Origin: Coprococcus comes ATCC 27758
GTDB lineage: Bacteria > Bacillota > Clostridia > Lachnospirales > Lachnospiraceae
Direction of reading: 5' to 3'
DNA length: 64,000 nucleotides
Assembly: GCF_025149785.1 (NCBI RefSeq)
Contig: NZ_CP102277.1
Span: 1,860,001 to 1,924,000 of the forward strand
The translations under genes were made by a program, and so were the position numbers. Positions 25,710 through 34,833 of this stretch are shown piece by piece. Numbering within the stretch: position 1 is the stretch's first letter; the number at the start of each line of letters is the position of its first letter. The notes beneath the pieces are model-generated. The model ran no database searches, had not been told where the DNA came from, and saw only the letters and a list, made by a program, of their open reading frames with translations.

Positions 25710-27242
25710 TTACTGGCTCCGCTTCTTTCTGCCTGTGTTTCTTTCGGACGCCGCTGTCCGTTTTTTTGGCTGCTGCGTGCGGCCTTTTTCTTCGGTTCGC
25801 CATCCGTTCGTCTGCTGCGGCTTTTCCCTTCTGCCTTCTTCTTTTGGTCGTGATACCCGCTCTCGTCTGGCAGGCTCTCCAGCTGCTGATCCAGATCTGG
25901 AAGTTCGTCTTCTCTGTAATTTTTTCCTTTCAATGTCTTCTTCCTCGTCTTCTCTTAATACATACAGTCCCTGAATGATCGCAAACATAATGATCGTACT
26001 GAGGACGGAGGTTCCACCGTAACTTACCAGTGGAAGCGTCACTCCGGTAGACGGAATGAACTTGGTCACGCCTCCGATCGTCAAAAATGTCTGAAAAATA
26101 TAACAGGTTCCAAGTCCCAGTGCCACCAGTTTATAAAAGCTGTCCCGAAGCTGCATCGCAATATTCAGAAACATCATATAAACACTGACACATACCAGGA
26201 TCAGACAAAGTGCAAAAATCAGTCCCATTTCCTCCGCAATTGCTGAAAAAATAAAATCCGACTCTGCAACAGGTATCTGATCTGCCGCCCCTTGAAAAAG
26301 TCCCATTCCAAACCAGCTTCCTGTGCCGATCGCCATCAGGGATTGTGCCACCTGATAACCACCTTCATTGTAAACGGCAAATGGATCCTTCCATACCAGT
26401 ACACGCACACGGACGTGGTTAAATAACTTATATGCCACAACTGATGCCCCACTTCCTGCAATCAGTCCGGCAATTACATAAAGTGGCTGTCTGCTTGCCA
26501 CATAGAGCATCATCAGATATACAGCAAAGATGATCAGCGCCGCACCAAGGTCTTTTGACACAACCAGGATCAGCACATGCATTGCTGCCACTGCCGTTGT
26601 GATCACAATATTCTTAAATGAAGTATCATCCTTCAGACTCGCCGCAACGAAAAATACAAAAATGATCTTCACAAGCTCAGATGGCTGAAGGGTAAAACCT
26701 CCGATTGCAACATTCAGCATCGCTCCCCCAGTCACACGTCCTACAATGATAACGACCCCAAGCATTACAACACCTGCAATTGCATAGAATATTTTCCATT
26801 CTGACAGAGCTTTTACCTTCCGGATGATGACCGGGATCACAAGACTTATCGCTACGGATGCACTGACAATGATAAACTGCTTTACAGCAAGCGAATACGA
26901 AAGTCTGGTGATCATAATAAAGCCGATTGCCATCAGCATACACATATTATTTACAACCAGCCGCGACACTCGCGGGTAAATTTTTGTATACAACAAAATG
27001 ACCGCCAGAAACAGTACCACCTGCATCCCGTAAAATCCGATCATTTTTGTTTCATTTGTCTGCAGATACATCACCAGAAATGCAATCATATGAAGCAGAA
27101 ACATCAGCACATTCTGCTTTCTGAAAATACTTCTCTGTGTATACTCATCTGCGTAATTAAATACTGCAAAACATTCAAATGTATAGACCAGCATCAGGGC
27201 TATCATCAGATATTTTGACAGCTCTACAATTATATTGACCAA
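25710..27242 (-). CDS. SEDS-family glycosyltransferase (FtsW/RodA/SpoVE)
   Basis: A 510-residue polytopic protein, the peptidoglycan polymerase of the SEDS family. It has about a dozen transmembrane helices, including two or three extra N-terminal ones (residues 7-80). Signature segments are ESDFIFSAIAEEMG (catalytic Asp region) and the C-terminal STGVTLPLVSYGGTS. A cytoplasmic tail of about 80 residues follows, very rich in Arg, Lys, Gln and Glu; its DNA also reads openly in the PBP frame. It is paired with the class B PBP. Whether it serves division, elongation or sporulation cannot be told from sequence. Confidence 0.93.
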   Translation of the reverse strand: MVNIIVELSKYLMIALMLVYTFECFAVFNYADEYTQRSIFRKQNVLMFLLHMIAFLVMYLQTNETKMIGFYGMQVVLFLAVILLYTKIYPRVSRLVVNNMCMLMAIGFIMITRLSYSLAVKQFIIVSASVAISLVIPVIIRKVKALSEWKIFYAIAGVVMLGVVIIVGRVTGGAMLNVAIGGFTLQPSELVKIIFVFFVAASLKDDTSFKNIVITTAVAAMHVLILVVSKDLGAALIIFAVYLMMLYVASRQPLYVIAGLIAGSGASVVAYKLFNHVRVRVLVWKDPFAVYNEGGYQVAQSLMAIGTGSWFGMGLFQGAADQIPVAESDFIFSAIAEEMGLIFALCLILVCVSVYMMFLNIAMQLRDSFYKLVALGLGTCYIFQTFLTIGGVTKFIPSTGVTLPLVSYGGTSVLSTIIMFAIIQGLYVLREDEEEDIERKKLQRRRTSRSGSAAGEPARRERVSRPKEEGRREKPQQTNGWRTEEKGRTQQPKKRTAASERNTGRKKRSQ

Positions 27243-27250
27243 AATTCCAC

Positions 27251-29665
27251 CTACTTTATTCCTCTTTTCCAGTGTCCCCTGGTGTACGTTCCCTCCGGAA
27301 GTTCTTTTCCTTCAAAATACGCACTTAAAATCTGTCTTACCTCCTGCTGCCTTTCAGTAGTAAACATCAGTCGGATCCGCCCAGGACCGATCTGATATAC
27401 CTCTTCCATCCGGTCTCCCAGATATAATGGTACATAATTGTAAAGGATATTATAACAGTAATCACATTCATTTTTTACCACAAATGGATTACGATATCTG
27501 TCAGTTATTGTCGTCTGTCCGGATTTTTTCAGACATCCTCTGGTCGTTTTCTGAATACATCCTGCAGATATCATCATCGGAAGATAACCATATACGATCA
27601 CTTCTCCATCCTTTACCCGGAGATCCTGGAGTTCTCTTTCTGTCAGTTCCACGGGCGCTGTAAATTCAAAAACTCCCTTTTCCTTCCAGAATTTCCTGCT
27701 TTCCTGATTAAATTCATACAGATTGTAATCGGTCATAATCCTTCCGGTATAACCATGCTCTTTCAGAAACGCAAAACTTTCATAATTGGCGATCAGAATG
27801 CCGTCCCATCCGGCTCCGAATATCCGGTTATATGCAGCTTCATACTGTTTTCGGGTTCTTTCCCGGAAAATATACGGCATGACCAGATAAATTTCTTTCC
27901 CTGCTGCATGTACTTTTGTAATCCACTCCACATAGCTGTCCTTCTCCCAGATGCGAGGGAACATGGTACAATCCGCATAGATTCTTCCGATTGCTTCTTC
28001 TTCCAGAATCACTTCCATCTGTTCTGCGGTTCTTACCGATGCCGTCCATCCGGAAAGTATCTCTTCTTCCATTGAAAGCTCTGTCTTATCTTCTTCCGGA
28101 TCTTTCACTTCACCACTTCTTCTGTATTTCTCACAGATCACTTTTTCCAGCGTCTCCAGTGCTTCCCTTCGAAGTTCGTTCAGGCTCTGCATCGGAAGAA
28201 ATACTTTTTCTCCGATCTCGGCCTTTAAAAAGGAAAATTCAAATTCCGTATTTCCCGTCTTGCGCAGCTGCTTTTCAATCCGCTCTCTGCTCATCGGCTG
28301 GCTCAGTGCTTCCTGTGCTTTTTCACCGGCAACCGTAATCTCGGCATCCCGGCACTTCACCGTAAGCGTTGCCTTTTCTTGCGGATACAGCCGGAAAGTT
28401 CCGCAGATCCGTTCTTTTATTTTTCCATTTACAAATTCTTCACGCAGCGTGTCAATCAATGTGCTGTTTCTTGTGCGCATCCAGATTTCATCCCTCTTGA
28501 ACGGGGTATCTGCAAATACTGGGATCTGCACATTCATTCCTTTTCTGACTGCATCCTTACAGGTATAATTATCTGCTTTTTCCCTGCCTTTGCGCATCGG
28601 GAGTTCAATAATATCCTGCGGATACAGGTCTGTCAGTGCTTTTGCAGTCACATTTCTGCCTTTTTTAGCAAGTACCTTTACTGCCGGCACTCCTGCATGG
28701 TTCGGACGGTTTAAGGAAATCATCTCCCGTCCATTCTGTGTATGATAATAACCCGTATGGAAACCGCCACGGTTATAGAGATCCAGCAGCATCTGCCGAT
28801 CCTCCTCGCGGACACGGTATTTCTTCATCGCATACGCTGCCGGATCCTCTTCTGCCGGACATTCTTCGTAATATTTCAGATAAAGATCGGTATATTTCCG
28901 GTACTGGAAAGCGACTGCTGCCGCATACTCCGGCTTCTTCATCCGGCCTTCAATCTTGAAGGAATAAATCCCGCTCTCGATCATCTCCGGGATCAGTTCC
29001 AATGTACAGATATCCTTAAGACTCAGCAGATACTGTGGTCTCTTTGCTTCCGGTGTCCGGTAAAGCAGTCTGCACGGCTGTGCGCACTGTCCACGGTTGC
29101 CACTTCTGCCGCCGATAAAACTGCTGAACAGGCACTGACCGGAATAGCAATAGCAGAGTGCACCATGTACAAAGCTTTCAATCTCAAGCTCTGTCTCATC
29201 GGCAATCTTTTTCACCTCTGCCATACTCAGTTCTCTGGATGTAACAATCCGCTGTGCACCTTCCTTTTCCAGAAACTTCGCCCCATCCACTCCCGTAAGC
29301 GTCATCTGGGTACTTGCGTGGATCGGAAGATCTGGAAAATGCTTCCGGATAAAACGGAACAGTCCGATATCCTGCACGATCACCGCATCCAGCCCCTGCC
29401 GGTAATAAGGGAGCAGATAGTCATACATCTGTTTTTCCATCTCACGGTCTTTGATCAGTGTATTCACGGTCAGATACAGTCTTCTTCCATGCAAATGCAC
29501 ATAATCAATTGCCTCTAAAAGTTCTTCCTCCGTCAGGTTATGTGCATAAGCACGTGCCCCGAAAAGGGCTCCCCCTGTATATACCGCATCAGCTCCTGCT
29601 GCAATTGCCGCTTTCAGGCACTCCATACTCCCTGCCGGTGCAAGGATTTCAACTCTGTCTTTCAT
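27251..29665 (-). CDS. U32 family peptidase / RlhA-like protein
   Basis: An 804-residue protein. The N-terminal half is a peptidase U32 domain (EILAPAGSMECLKAAIAAGADAVY at the start; ALCYCYSGQCLFSS and GNRGQCAQPCR supplying clustered Cys). A C-terminal extension has a further Cys-rich patch (CDYCYNILYNYVPLY, about 745-760). This is the long RlhA/YdcP form; E. coli RlhA hydroxylates C2501 of 23S rRNA and probably uses an Fe-S cluster. GAGGAG precedes the ATG. It begins the envelope operon running to 22203. Confidence 0.9.
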   Translation of the reverse strand: MKDRVEILAPAGSMECLKAAIAAGADAVYTGGALFGARAYAHNLTEEELLEAIDYVHLHGRRLYLTVNTLIKDREMEKQMYDYLLPYYRQGLDAVIVQDIGLFRFIRKHFPDLPIHASTQMTLTGVDGAKFLEKEGAQRIVTSRELSMAEVKKIADETELEIESFVHGALCYCYSGQCLFSSFIGGRSGNRGQCAQPCRLLYRTPEAKRPQYLLSLKDICTLELIPEMIESGIYSFKIEGRMKKPEYAAAVAFQYRKYTDLYLKYYEECPAEEDPAAYAMKKYRVREEDRQMLLDLYNRGGFHTGYYHTQNGREMISLNRPNHAGVPAVKVLAKKGRNVTAKALTDLYPQDIIELPMRKGREKADNYTCKDAVRKGMNVQIPVFADTPFKRDEIWMRTRNSTLIDTLREEFVNGKIKERICGTFRLYPQEKATLTVKCRDAEITVAGEKAQEALSQPMSRERIEKQLRKTGNTEFEFSFLKAEIGEKVFLPMQSLNELRREALETLEKVICEKYRRSGEVKDPEEDKTELSMEEEILSGWTASVRTAEQMEVILEEEAIGRIYADCTMFPRIWEKDSYVEWITKVHAAGKEIYLVMPYIFRERTRKQYEAAYNRIFGAGWDGILIANYESFAFLKEHGYTGRIMTDYNLYEFNQESRKFWKEKGVFEFTAPVELTERELQDLRVKDGEVIVYGYLPMMISAGCIQKTTRGCLKKSGQTTITDRYRNPFVVKNECDYCYNILYNYVPLYLGDRMEEVYQIGPGRIRLMFTTERQQEVRQILSAYFEGKELPEGTYTRGHWKRGIK

Positions 29666-29691
29666 ATAACTCCTCTATCTTTAAATAACCT

Positions 29692-29733
29692 GTATACAAA
29701 GTCCCTGTGTTGCAGACATTTCTCTTTGTATAC
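29692..29733. repeat. 10-bp inverted repeat between zapA and the U32 gene
   Basis: GTATACAAAG (29692-29701) and CTTTGTATAC (29724-29733) are perfect inverted copies 22 nt apart, about 30 nt before the U32 start. They could be an operator pair or an mRNA-leader hairpin. No clear promoter hexamers were found around it. Confidence 0.45.
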
Positions 29734-29743
29734 CGGAGTATCA

Positions 29744-29773
29744 AAAATAGACTGCCTCAGGACAGTCTATTTT
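29744..29773 (-). terminator. Terminator overlapping the zapA stop
   Basis: AAAATAGACTG (29744-29754) pairs perfectly with CAGTCTATTTT (29763-29773) around an 8-nt loop. On the minus strand it begins in the last codons of zapA and ends in TTTTTGAT. The zapA transcript should mostly stop before the U32 operon. Confidence 0.75.
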
Positions 29774-30180
29774 GTACGGTGATTTTTCATTTCTGTTTCA
29801 AGCTGTACGATCTTCATCTGAAGTTCCTGGTTCTCTGCCTTGAGTTTATCCAGTGCTTTTTCAGCATTCTCATACTTGATCTGTACTGAGATCAGTTCAT
29901 GCTTTAAATCGTACATCTCTTTGTCTTTTGCCTCGATGTCGCTTTCTAATGCGCCGCCCTGTTTCTTGGCTTTAAAATAATCATCTGCTATATTTAAAGC
30001 AAGAAGCACACTTCTGGCTTCCGCACTCTGCTTGCGATATCCATCGCTGCTTGTACATTCCTCGATTTTATGGTTCAGATAAGTGGATACCTTCTGCAGA
30101 TAATCTTCGCTTTCAAATCCGCTCAGGGTGAATACTTTGCCGCCTATCAAAACTTCTGTATAATTTTTTGACGATGCCAT
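29767..30180 (-). CDS. zapA: Cell division protein ZapA
   Basis: A 137-residue ZapA. The N-terminal head carries VLIGGKVFTLSGFESEDYLQKV and the conserved ALNIADDYFK; a coiled coil of about 60 residues rich in Glu, Lys and Leu follows (about 75-135). ZapA binds FtsZ and bundles its protofilaments at the division site. GGAGG sits 6 nt before the ATG. It lies immediately upstream of the U32-ftsW-PBP operon, though separated by a terminator. Confidence 0.92.
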   Translation of the reverse strand: MASSKNYTEVLIGGKVFTLSGFESEDYLQKVSTYLNHKIEECTSSDGYRKQSAEARSVLLALNIADDYFKAKKQGGALESDIEAKDKEMYDLKHELISVQIKYENAEKALDKLKAENQELQMKIVQLETEMKNHRTK

Positions 30181-30274
30181 AAAGAACCTCCTTGCCGCCT
30201 AATCCTTTTTTCATTATAAACTATATTCTGATAAAAACCAACCACTTTTCGATATTTTCAGCAGAAATTCTGTT

Positions 30275-30949
30275 TTATTCTTTATCAGCCAGCTCAAAAT
30301 GATTCTTTCTGACCTTCAAAATCCCCTCTTTTTCCATTTTTTTCAACTCATGTGACAGCACACTCCGGTTGATCCCCAGATAATTTGCCATCTGTTCTCT
30401 GTTAAATTCAATATCAAAGGCATTGCTTTTATGGCGTCTTTGCTGAATTCTCAGATACTGCTCGATTCTTTCCCGGATTCCTCTAATCGACAGCAATTCA
30501 ATCTTCCTGCACTTGCGGATATCTTCATTTGCAAGGAAATGAACCGTTTTCTTGTAAAACTCAATCCTCTCACGCAGATCCAGAACGCCCTCTTCTTCCA
30601 TCGCCCGTACAGGAAACCAGAAAATGTGTGCCTGTTCCGATGCATAAACATCATAAGGACTCGTCTTTTTTTCACTGACCGCAATCTCCACTCCCACAAC
30701 AAACGAGCTGACAAGCTTCTGGACCAGCTGCTCAGTTCCATCCCGGTAATACTGCACTTTACAGAGTACCCCGTCAAGCAGGATTCCGATATTGTTCAGT
30801 TTTTCTCTTTCTCTTATGATGATTTCGCCCTTGTCATAGGTTACGGTTCTGCCGCCTAACCGGTTAATGATCACATCCGCCTTCTTCCGATCCATATCAC
30901 AAAAGAAAATGCTCCGGTAAATCGCTTCCCTTTCTTGTTCTTTCTGCAT
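30275..30949 (-). CDS. Crp/Fnr-family transcriptional regulator
   Basis: A 224-residue regulator with a cyclic-nucleotide-binding-type beta barrel (about 25-120) and a winged helix (about 150-220; NREQMANYLGINRSVLSHELKKM is the recognition helix region). The Cys residues do not match the Fnr 4Fe-4S pattern, and the cAMP-contact motif is not evident, so the ligand is unknown. It lies 57 nt after modC on the same strand and may be the last gene of the molybdenum operon. It could therefore control uptake or use of molybdate; this is inference. Confidence 0.88.
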   Translation of the reverse strand: MQKEQEREAIYRSIFFCDMDRKKADVIINRLGGRTVTYDKGEIIIREREKLNNIGILLDGVLCKVQYYRDGTEQLVQKLVSSFVVGVEIAVSEKKTSPYDVYASEQAHIFWFPVRAMEEEGVLDLRERIEFYKKTVHFLANEDIRKCRKIELLSIRGIRERIEQYLRIQQRRHKSNAFDIEFNREQMANYLGINRSVLSHELKKMEKEGILKVRKNHFELADKE

Positions 30950-31005
30950 TTATGCTGCCACCTTCTGCCCGTTTTCTCTATTTGTCCATTATAGCATCTG
31001 CCACG

Positions 31006-32055
31006 CTATCCTTCAAGGAACAGCACTTTTTCTTCCGGAAATGCGAGTGCATCCGGCATTCCTTTTTCTTCCAGAGTGGCAGAAATCTCTCTTTGGACAA
31101 ACCAGCAGAAGTCCTCACATCCCGACTCGCATTGGATAAAATATTTTCGTTCAAATGGATAATCCACACTTTTCCATTCTTTAACTTTCAGCATAGCCCC
31201 GGATATCGTTCCATACACCGGAATCAGATCATGAGCTCGGATCCCGATTGCCTTCACATTCTCCGGCACACTGCGTCCTTTAAAAATCAGCTGCACATCC
31301 CAGTCTTTCACATACACCGTCTGCGCATCCATCCGGTAAACATCTGCAATATTTTTACATCCGGTAAGTCTTGCCGCTGTCTTATAGCGCGGTGCATTAA
31401 ATACTTCTTTTACCGGACCCAGGCGGATTCCATGTCCATCTTCAATTACCAGAACCTCTTCACTGAAGCTGTAGATTTCATCCCTGCTGTGGGACACCAT
31501 GATCACCGTACCTTCATAATCACTCAGTATTTCCATCAGCTCGGTCAGCATCCGCTCCCGAAGATACGCATCCAGTGCCGAAAATGGTTCATCCAGAAGG
31601 ATTACGTCCGGTTCATATGCCATAATCCGTGCCAGTGCCGTTCTCTGCTGCTGTCCGCCGGAAAGCTTTGACGGATAAAGCTTTTCCAGTCCGTCCAGCT
31701 GGAAATGATGGATCAGCTGTTCTACCATTTTCTGCTTATCTTCTTTGTTTCCAGTAAATCCAATCCCGATATTCTGCTCCACGGTCATGTTCGGAAACAA
31801 CGCATAATTCTGAAAAAGATAACCGACTTTCCTTTTTTGTGGCTTCAGAAAAATCTTTTTTCCGGCATCAAAAAGGGTAACTCCGTCAATCACGATCCGC
31901 CCTTTTTCCGGTCTTTCGATCCCGGCAATACTTTTCAAGGTCAGGCTTTTCCCACATCCGGAAGCGCCCAGGATTCCGATCCGCTTTTTTTCACTTTTAA
32001 AGGCAACATCCAGCCTGAATTTTTCATACTGTTTTTTTATCTCTAGTTCTACCAT
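31006..32055 (-). CDS. modC: Molybdate ABC transporter ATP-binding protein
   Basis: A 349-residue ATPase. Walker A GASGCGKS (about 29-36), signature LSGGQQQR and Walker B VILLDEPFSALDAY are all clear, and a C-terminal MOP-like domain (about 230-345) completes the ModC layout. It powers import of molybdate (or tungstate) with ModB and ModA. The ATG at 32055 overlaps the modB stop by 7 nt, indicating translational coupling; the frame upstream of it lies inside modB. The operon feeds the molybdenum hydroxylase cluster. Confidence 0.93.
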   Translation of the reverse strand: MVELEIKKQYEKFRLDVAFKSEKKRIGILGASGCGKSLTLKSIAGIERPEKGRIVIDGVTLFDAGKKIFLKPQKRKVGYLFQNYALFPNMTVEQNIGIGFTGNKEDKQKMVEQLIHHFQLDGLEKLYPSKLSGGQQQRTALARIMAYEPDVILLDEPFSALDAYLRERMLTELMEILSDYEGTVIMVSHSRDEIYSFSEEVLVIEDGHGIRLGPVKEVFNAPRYKTAARLTGCKNIADVYRMDAQTVYVKDWDVQLIFKGRSVPENVKAIGIRAHDLIPVYGTISGAMLKVKEWKSVDYPFERKYFIQCESGCEDFCWFVQREISATLEEKGMPDALAFPEEKVLFLEG

Positions 32056-32753
32056 TGCTTTGTATGTTTCATTCCCTTTCCAAATGCCAGATTCATAAGT
32101 ACTACTATTCCGAATGCGATCAGGATTACAATTCCGACCCACACACCTGCCGTCTGATAATCACCGTCCTGGATGACCATTGCAATCCTCTGGGAAATGG
32201 TTGCCGTCTTTCCTGGAATATTGCCCGCAAGCATGGAGGTCGCACCATATTCTCCAAGCGCTCTTGCAAATGCAAGAATTGTACCGGATGCAACTCCAGG
32301 ACCTGCCGCCGGCATGATCACCCTCCAGAAAATCTTCCACTCCGGCATACCGAGCGTCTGCGCCGCATAGATCAGGTTCACATCCACCTGTTCAAATGCT
32401 GCTCTTGCATTCCGGTACATCAGTGGAAATGCAATCACAGTTGCCGCGATCACGCATCCTGCCCAGGACTGTACGATCTTGATATCAAATGTCGTATAAA
32501 GATACGATCCAACGGTTCTTCTCGTACTGAAAATGAGCAGCAGGAAAAATCCTGCAACCGTCGGCGGAAGCACCAGCGGCAGTGTCAGAATCCCATCCAG
32601 CACAGCCCTGAGACCCGTCTTCGCTTTCAGCATCTTTCTTGCTGCCCATATTCCCAGGAAGAATGACACGATCGTTGCTGCGATTCCTGTTTTGATTGAA
32701 ATGAAAAGCGGACTCCAGTCAAGTCCTGCAAGGATCTGTCTTATTTCTTCCAT
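32049..32753 (-). CDS. modB: Molybdate ABC transporter permease
   Basis: A 234-residue integral membrane protein with about five or six helices. It carries the ABC permease EAA-type loop AAQTLGMPEWKIFWRVIMPAAGPG, and RALGEYGATSMLAGNIPGKT typical of ModB. It lies 12 nt after modA and overlaps modC by 7 nt. It forms the channel for molybdate delivered by the lipoprotein ModA. Confidence 0.95.
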   Translation of the reverse strand: MEEIRQILAGLDWSPLFISIKTGIAATIVSFFLGIWAARKMLKAKTGLRAVLDGILTLPLVLPPTVAGFFLLLIFSTRRTVGSYLYTTFDIKIVQSWAGCVIAATVIAFPLMYRNARAAFEQVDVNLIYAAQTLGMPEWKIFWRVIMPAAGPGVASGTILAFARALGEYGATSMLAGNIPGKTATISQRIAMVIQDGDYQTAGVWVGIVILIAFGIVVLMNLAFGKGMKHTKQW

Positions 32754-32765
32754 ATCGTTCCTCTT

Positions 32766-33662
32766 TTACTCTACGTTTGTATCGAAATAGTAGCTGTCAA
32801 AGATCTTCTTTGCGTCATCGGATGTTACATATGCAAGGAAATCATCGGCTGCTTTTTTCTTTGCATCATCTGCCTCTTTATTTTCCACACGGCAGATCGG
32901 ATAAATCACATTACCTGTCAGATCATAGCTTACTGTCTGAAGGATCTTGATCTGATCCTCATATCCGTATGTATCAGAATAATAAGTTGTTCCAACTTCG
33001 CATGCACCCTCTGTAACGGTGATCAGCACCTTGCTTACATTTGCCTGCTCACTGATTTCTGCTCCACCAAGAGCTTCAGAAACCTGTTCTGTTGTGATGG
33101 TAGACGCATCGTCTACTTTGTCCAGAATTCCGAGATTCATCAACGCCTGACGGGTGTATTTTCCAACTGGTACACTTCCGCCTGCAAGTGCAATGCTCTT
33201 TGCCTCATTTAAGTTTTCAAGCCCGGTTACTGCTGTATCACTGTCCTTTAATGTGATAACGACTACCTGATTGTTCACTACATTATGGCGGGTTCCTTCT
33301 ACTACCAGTCCGTCAGCCTCAAGCTGATCCATCTGTTTCTGTGCTGCAGAGAAGAACAGGTCACACTCATATCCTTCTTCGATCTGTGTCAGCAGAGTTC
33401 CTGAGCTGTCTGCATTGTAGACAATCTTCACATTCGGATGCTCTTTTTCATAACGCTCTGCAATATCTGTCATTGCCGTATTCAGGCTGGCTGCGATAAA
33501 TACCTGAAGCTCTACATCCTCTTCTTTGTCAGCCTTTGTTTCTGTCTTTTTGTCTTCTGTTTTTGTGTCGGTCTTTTTACCGTCACATGCAGCAAGTGAT
33601 GCTGTCATCAGCAGAACCAGACCTGCTGCCACTGTTTTCTTAAATAAGTTATTCTTTCTCAT
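32766..33662 (-). CDS. modA: Molybdate-binding lipoprotein
   Basis: A 298-residue solute-binding lipoprotein. The signal peptide ends in a lipobox (LLMTASLAAC, Cys about 26), followed by a Lys/Asp/Thr-rich spacer (about 27-50) and a periplasmic-binding domain with FIAASLNTAM at its start, typical of ModA. The ATG at 33662 has AAAGGAGG upstream; the longer frame would run into the MoeA-like gene. It is the first gene of modABC, 4 nt after the MoeA-like stop, so import and cofactor genes share a transcript. Confidence 0.94.
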   Translation of the reverse strand: MRKNNLFKKTVAAGLVLLMTASLAACDGKKTDTKTEDKKTETKADKEEDVELQVFIAASLNTAMTDIAERYEKEHPNVKIVYNADSSGTLLTQIEEGYECDLFFSAAQKQMDQLEADGLVVEGTRHNVVNNQVVVITLKDSDTAVTGLENLNEAKSIALAGGSVPVGKYTRQALMNLGILDKVDDASTITTEQVSEALGGAEISEQANVSKVLITVTEGACEVGTTYYSDTYGYEDQIKILQTVSYDLTGNVIYPICRVENKEADDAKKKAADDFLAYVTSDDAKKIFDSYYFDTNVE

Positions 33663-33666
33663 GATT

Positions 33667-34704
33667 TTAATATCCTCCTTTTCCAAATCCACAGTTTGGA
33701 AAAGTACACACCGGACAGGACAGACAAAGTCCTCCCTGTCCAAGAAGCCGGAAATCTTTTTCATGCAGCTTTTCATCACACATAATCCTCGGAAGAACCA
33801 GATCAAAAATCGTCCGTTTTGCATACATCACGCATCCCGGAAGACCCATGACCGGAATCTGTCTGCCTTCTTTTTCACAATAAGCAAGCATAAACATGGC
33901 TCCCGGAAGAACCGGTGCCCCATAAGTCACCACTTCCGTACAGGCATTTTTGATCGCAAGCGGAGTCCTGTCATCCGGATCTACACTCATTCCACCGGTA
34001 CAGACGATCAGGTCAGAACCATCCTCGATCAGAGTCTGGATTGCTTCCATGATCATCTCATGATCATCGTTGCACTGGATCTGCTTCACCTCTGTAACGC
34101 CACATTCTTTCAGTTTTTCGATCACAACCGGAGTAAATTTATCCTCGATCCGGTGATAATACACTTCGCTTCCCGTCGTTACGATTCCCGCTTTTTTCTT
34201 CTGGTACGGAAGAATCCGGAAAATCGGTTCTTTTCCTGCCACTTCACAGGCCTTCTGCATCTTTTCTTCTTCGATCACAAGCGGAATGATCCTTGTTCCT
34301 GCAATCTTATCTCCGGTTTTCACCGGAAAATTTCCATGTCTGGATGCGATCATCATCTCACCAAGATTGTTCACCGCATTCAGCTTTTCGGTATTGATCT
34401 TCAATACCCCTTCACAGTCGGCGATCAGTTCGATTTTTCCTTCCTTCACTTCGGAAGGATGCATATGCTCACCCTGACAGATCTGACGCAAGATCTCAGC
34501 TGCCTCATTTTCATGAAGCATACCTTCCTGTTTTTCCCAGATATAAAGATTCTCTTTTCCCACAGATAAAAGTACCGGAATGTCTTCCTTGGTAACAATA
34601 TGTCCCTTCCGGAAAACAGCATCCTTTACAACTCCCGGAATAATCTGTGTAATGTCATGGCACAGCACCTGCCCCACTGCATCTTCTGTTCTTACCAGTT
34701 TCAT
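33667..34704 (-). CDS. Molybdopterin-binding MoeA-like protein with C-terminal Cys cluster
   Basis: A 345-residue cytosolic protein. A MoaB/MogA-type molybdopterin-binding domain occupies about 170-310 (GIVTTGSEVY, VCTGGMSVDPDD, LPGAMFML); the N-terminal part is distantly MoeA-like. Such proteins handle molybdopterin or molybdate insertion and are common beside XdhABC/YqeB genes. The last 22 residues hold four Cys (327, 330, 333, 338; C-x2-C-x2-C-x4-C), which suggests metal or Fe-S binding. It is followed 4 nt later by modA. A terminator-like hairpin sits in its leader. Confidence 0.88.
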   Translation of the reverse strand: MKLVRTEDAVGQVLCHDITQIIPGVVKDAVFRKGHIVTKEDIPVLLSVGKENLYIWEKQEGMLHENEAAEILRQICQGEHMHPSEVKEGKIELIADCEGVLKINTEKLNAVNNLGEMMIASRHGNFPVKTGDKIAGTRIIPLVIEEEKMQKACEVAGKEPIFRILPYQKKKAGIVTTGSEVYYHRIEDKFTPVVIEKLKECGVTEVKQIQCNDDHEMIMEAIQTLIEDGSDLIVCTGGMSVDPDDRTPLAIKNACTEVVTYGAPVLPGAMFMLAYCEKEGRQIPVMGLPGCVMYAKRTIFDLVLPRIMCDEKLHEKDFRLLGQGGLCLSCPVCTFPNCGFGKGGY

Positions 34705-34740
34705 TTTTTGTTCCTCACTTTATATGGATTATGGCATAAA

Positions 34741-34768
34741 AATACCTGCCGTCACTGCGGCAGGTATT
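34741..34768 (-). terminator. Hairpin in the leader of the MoeA-like gene (possible attenuator)
   Basis: AATACCTGCCG (34741-34751) pairs perfectly with CGGCAGGTATT (34758-34768). On the minus strand TTTATGCC follows, so it has the form of an intrinsic terminator. It lies about 37 nt before the ATG and downstream of a TAAAAT-like -10 (about 34793-34788). It either ends yqeB transcripts or attenuates the moeA-like/mod operon. Confidence 0.6.
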
Positions 34769-34813
34769 CTGCCCAAGCCTTTTTATATTTTACCATAAAA
34801 AGGATGGATAAAT

Positions 34814-34831
34814 AAGTTGTCCAGACAACTT
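34814..34831. terminator. Short hairpin just after yqeB
   Basis: AAGTTGT (34814-34820) pairs with ACAACTT (34825-34831) around CCAG, 3 nt beyond the yqeB stop. The T-tract is stronger on the plus strand (TTTTTTATTTTG) than on the minus strand (ATTTAT), so its strength for yqeB is uncertain. Confidence 0.45.
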
Positions 34832-34833
34832 TT

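Noticed and set aside
30275-30949. Assignment of the Crp-type regulator as Fnr oxygen sensor
   Set aside because: The N-terminal Cys cluster needed for a 4Fe-4S centre is absent.
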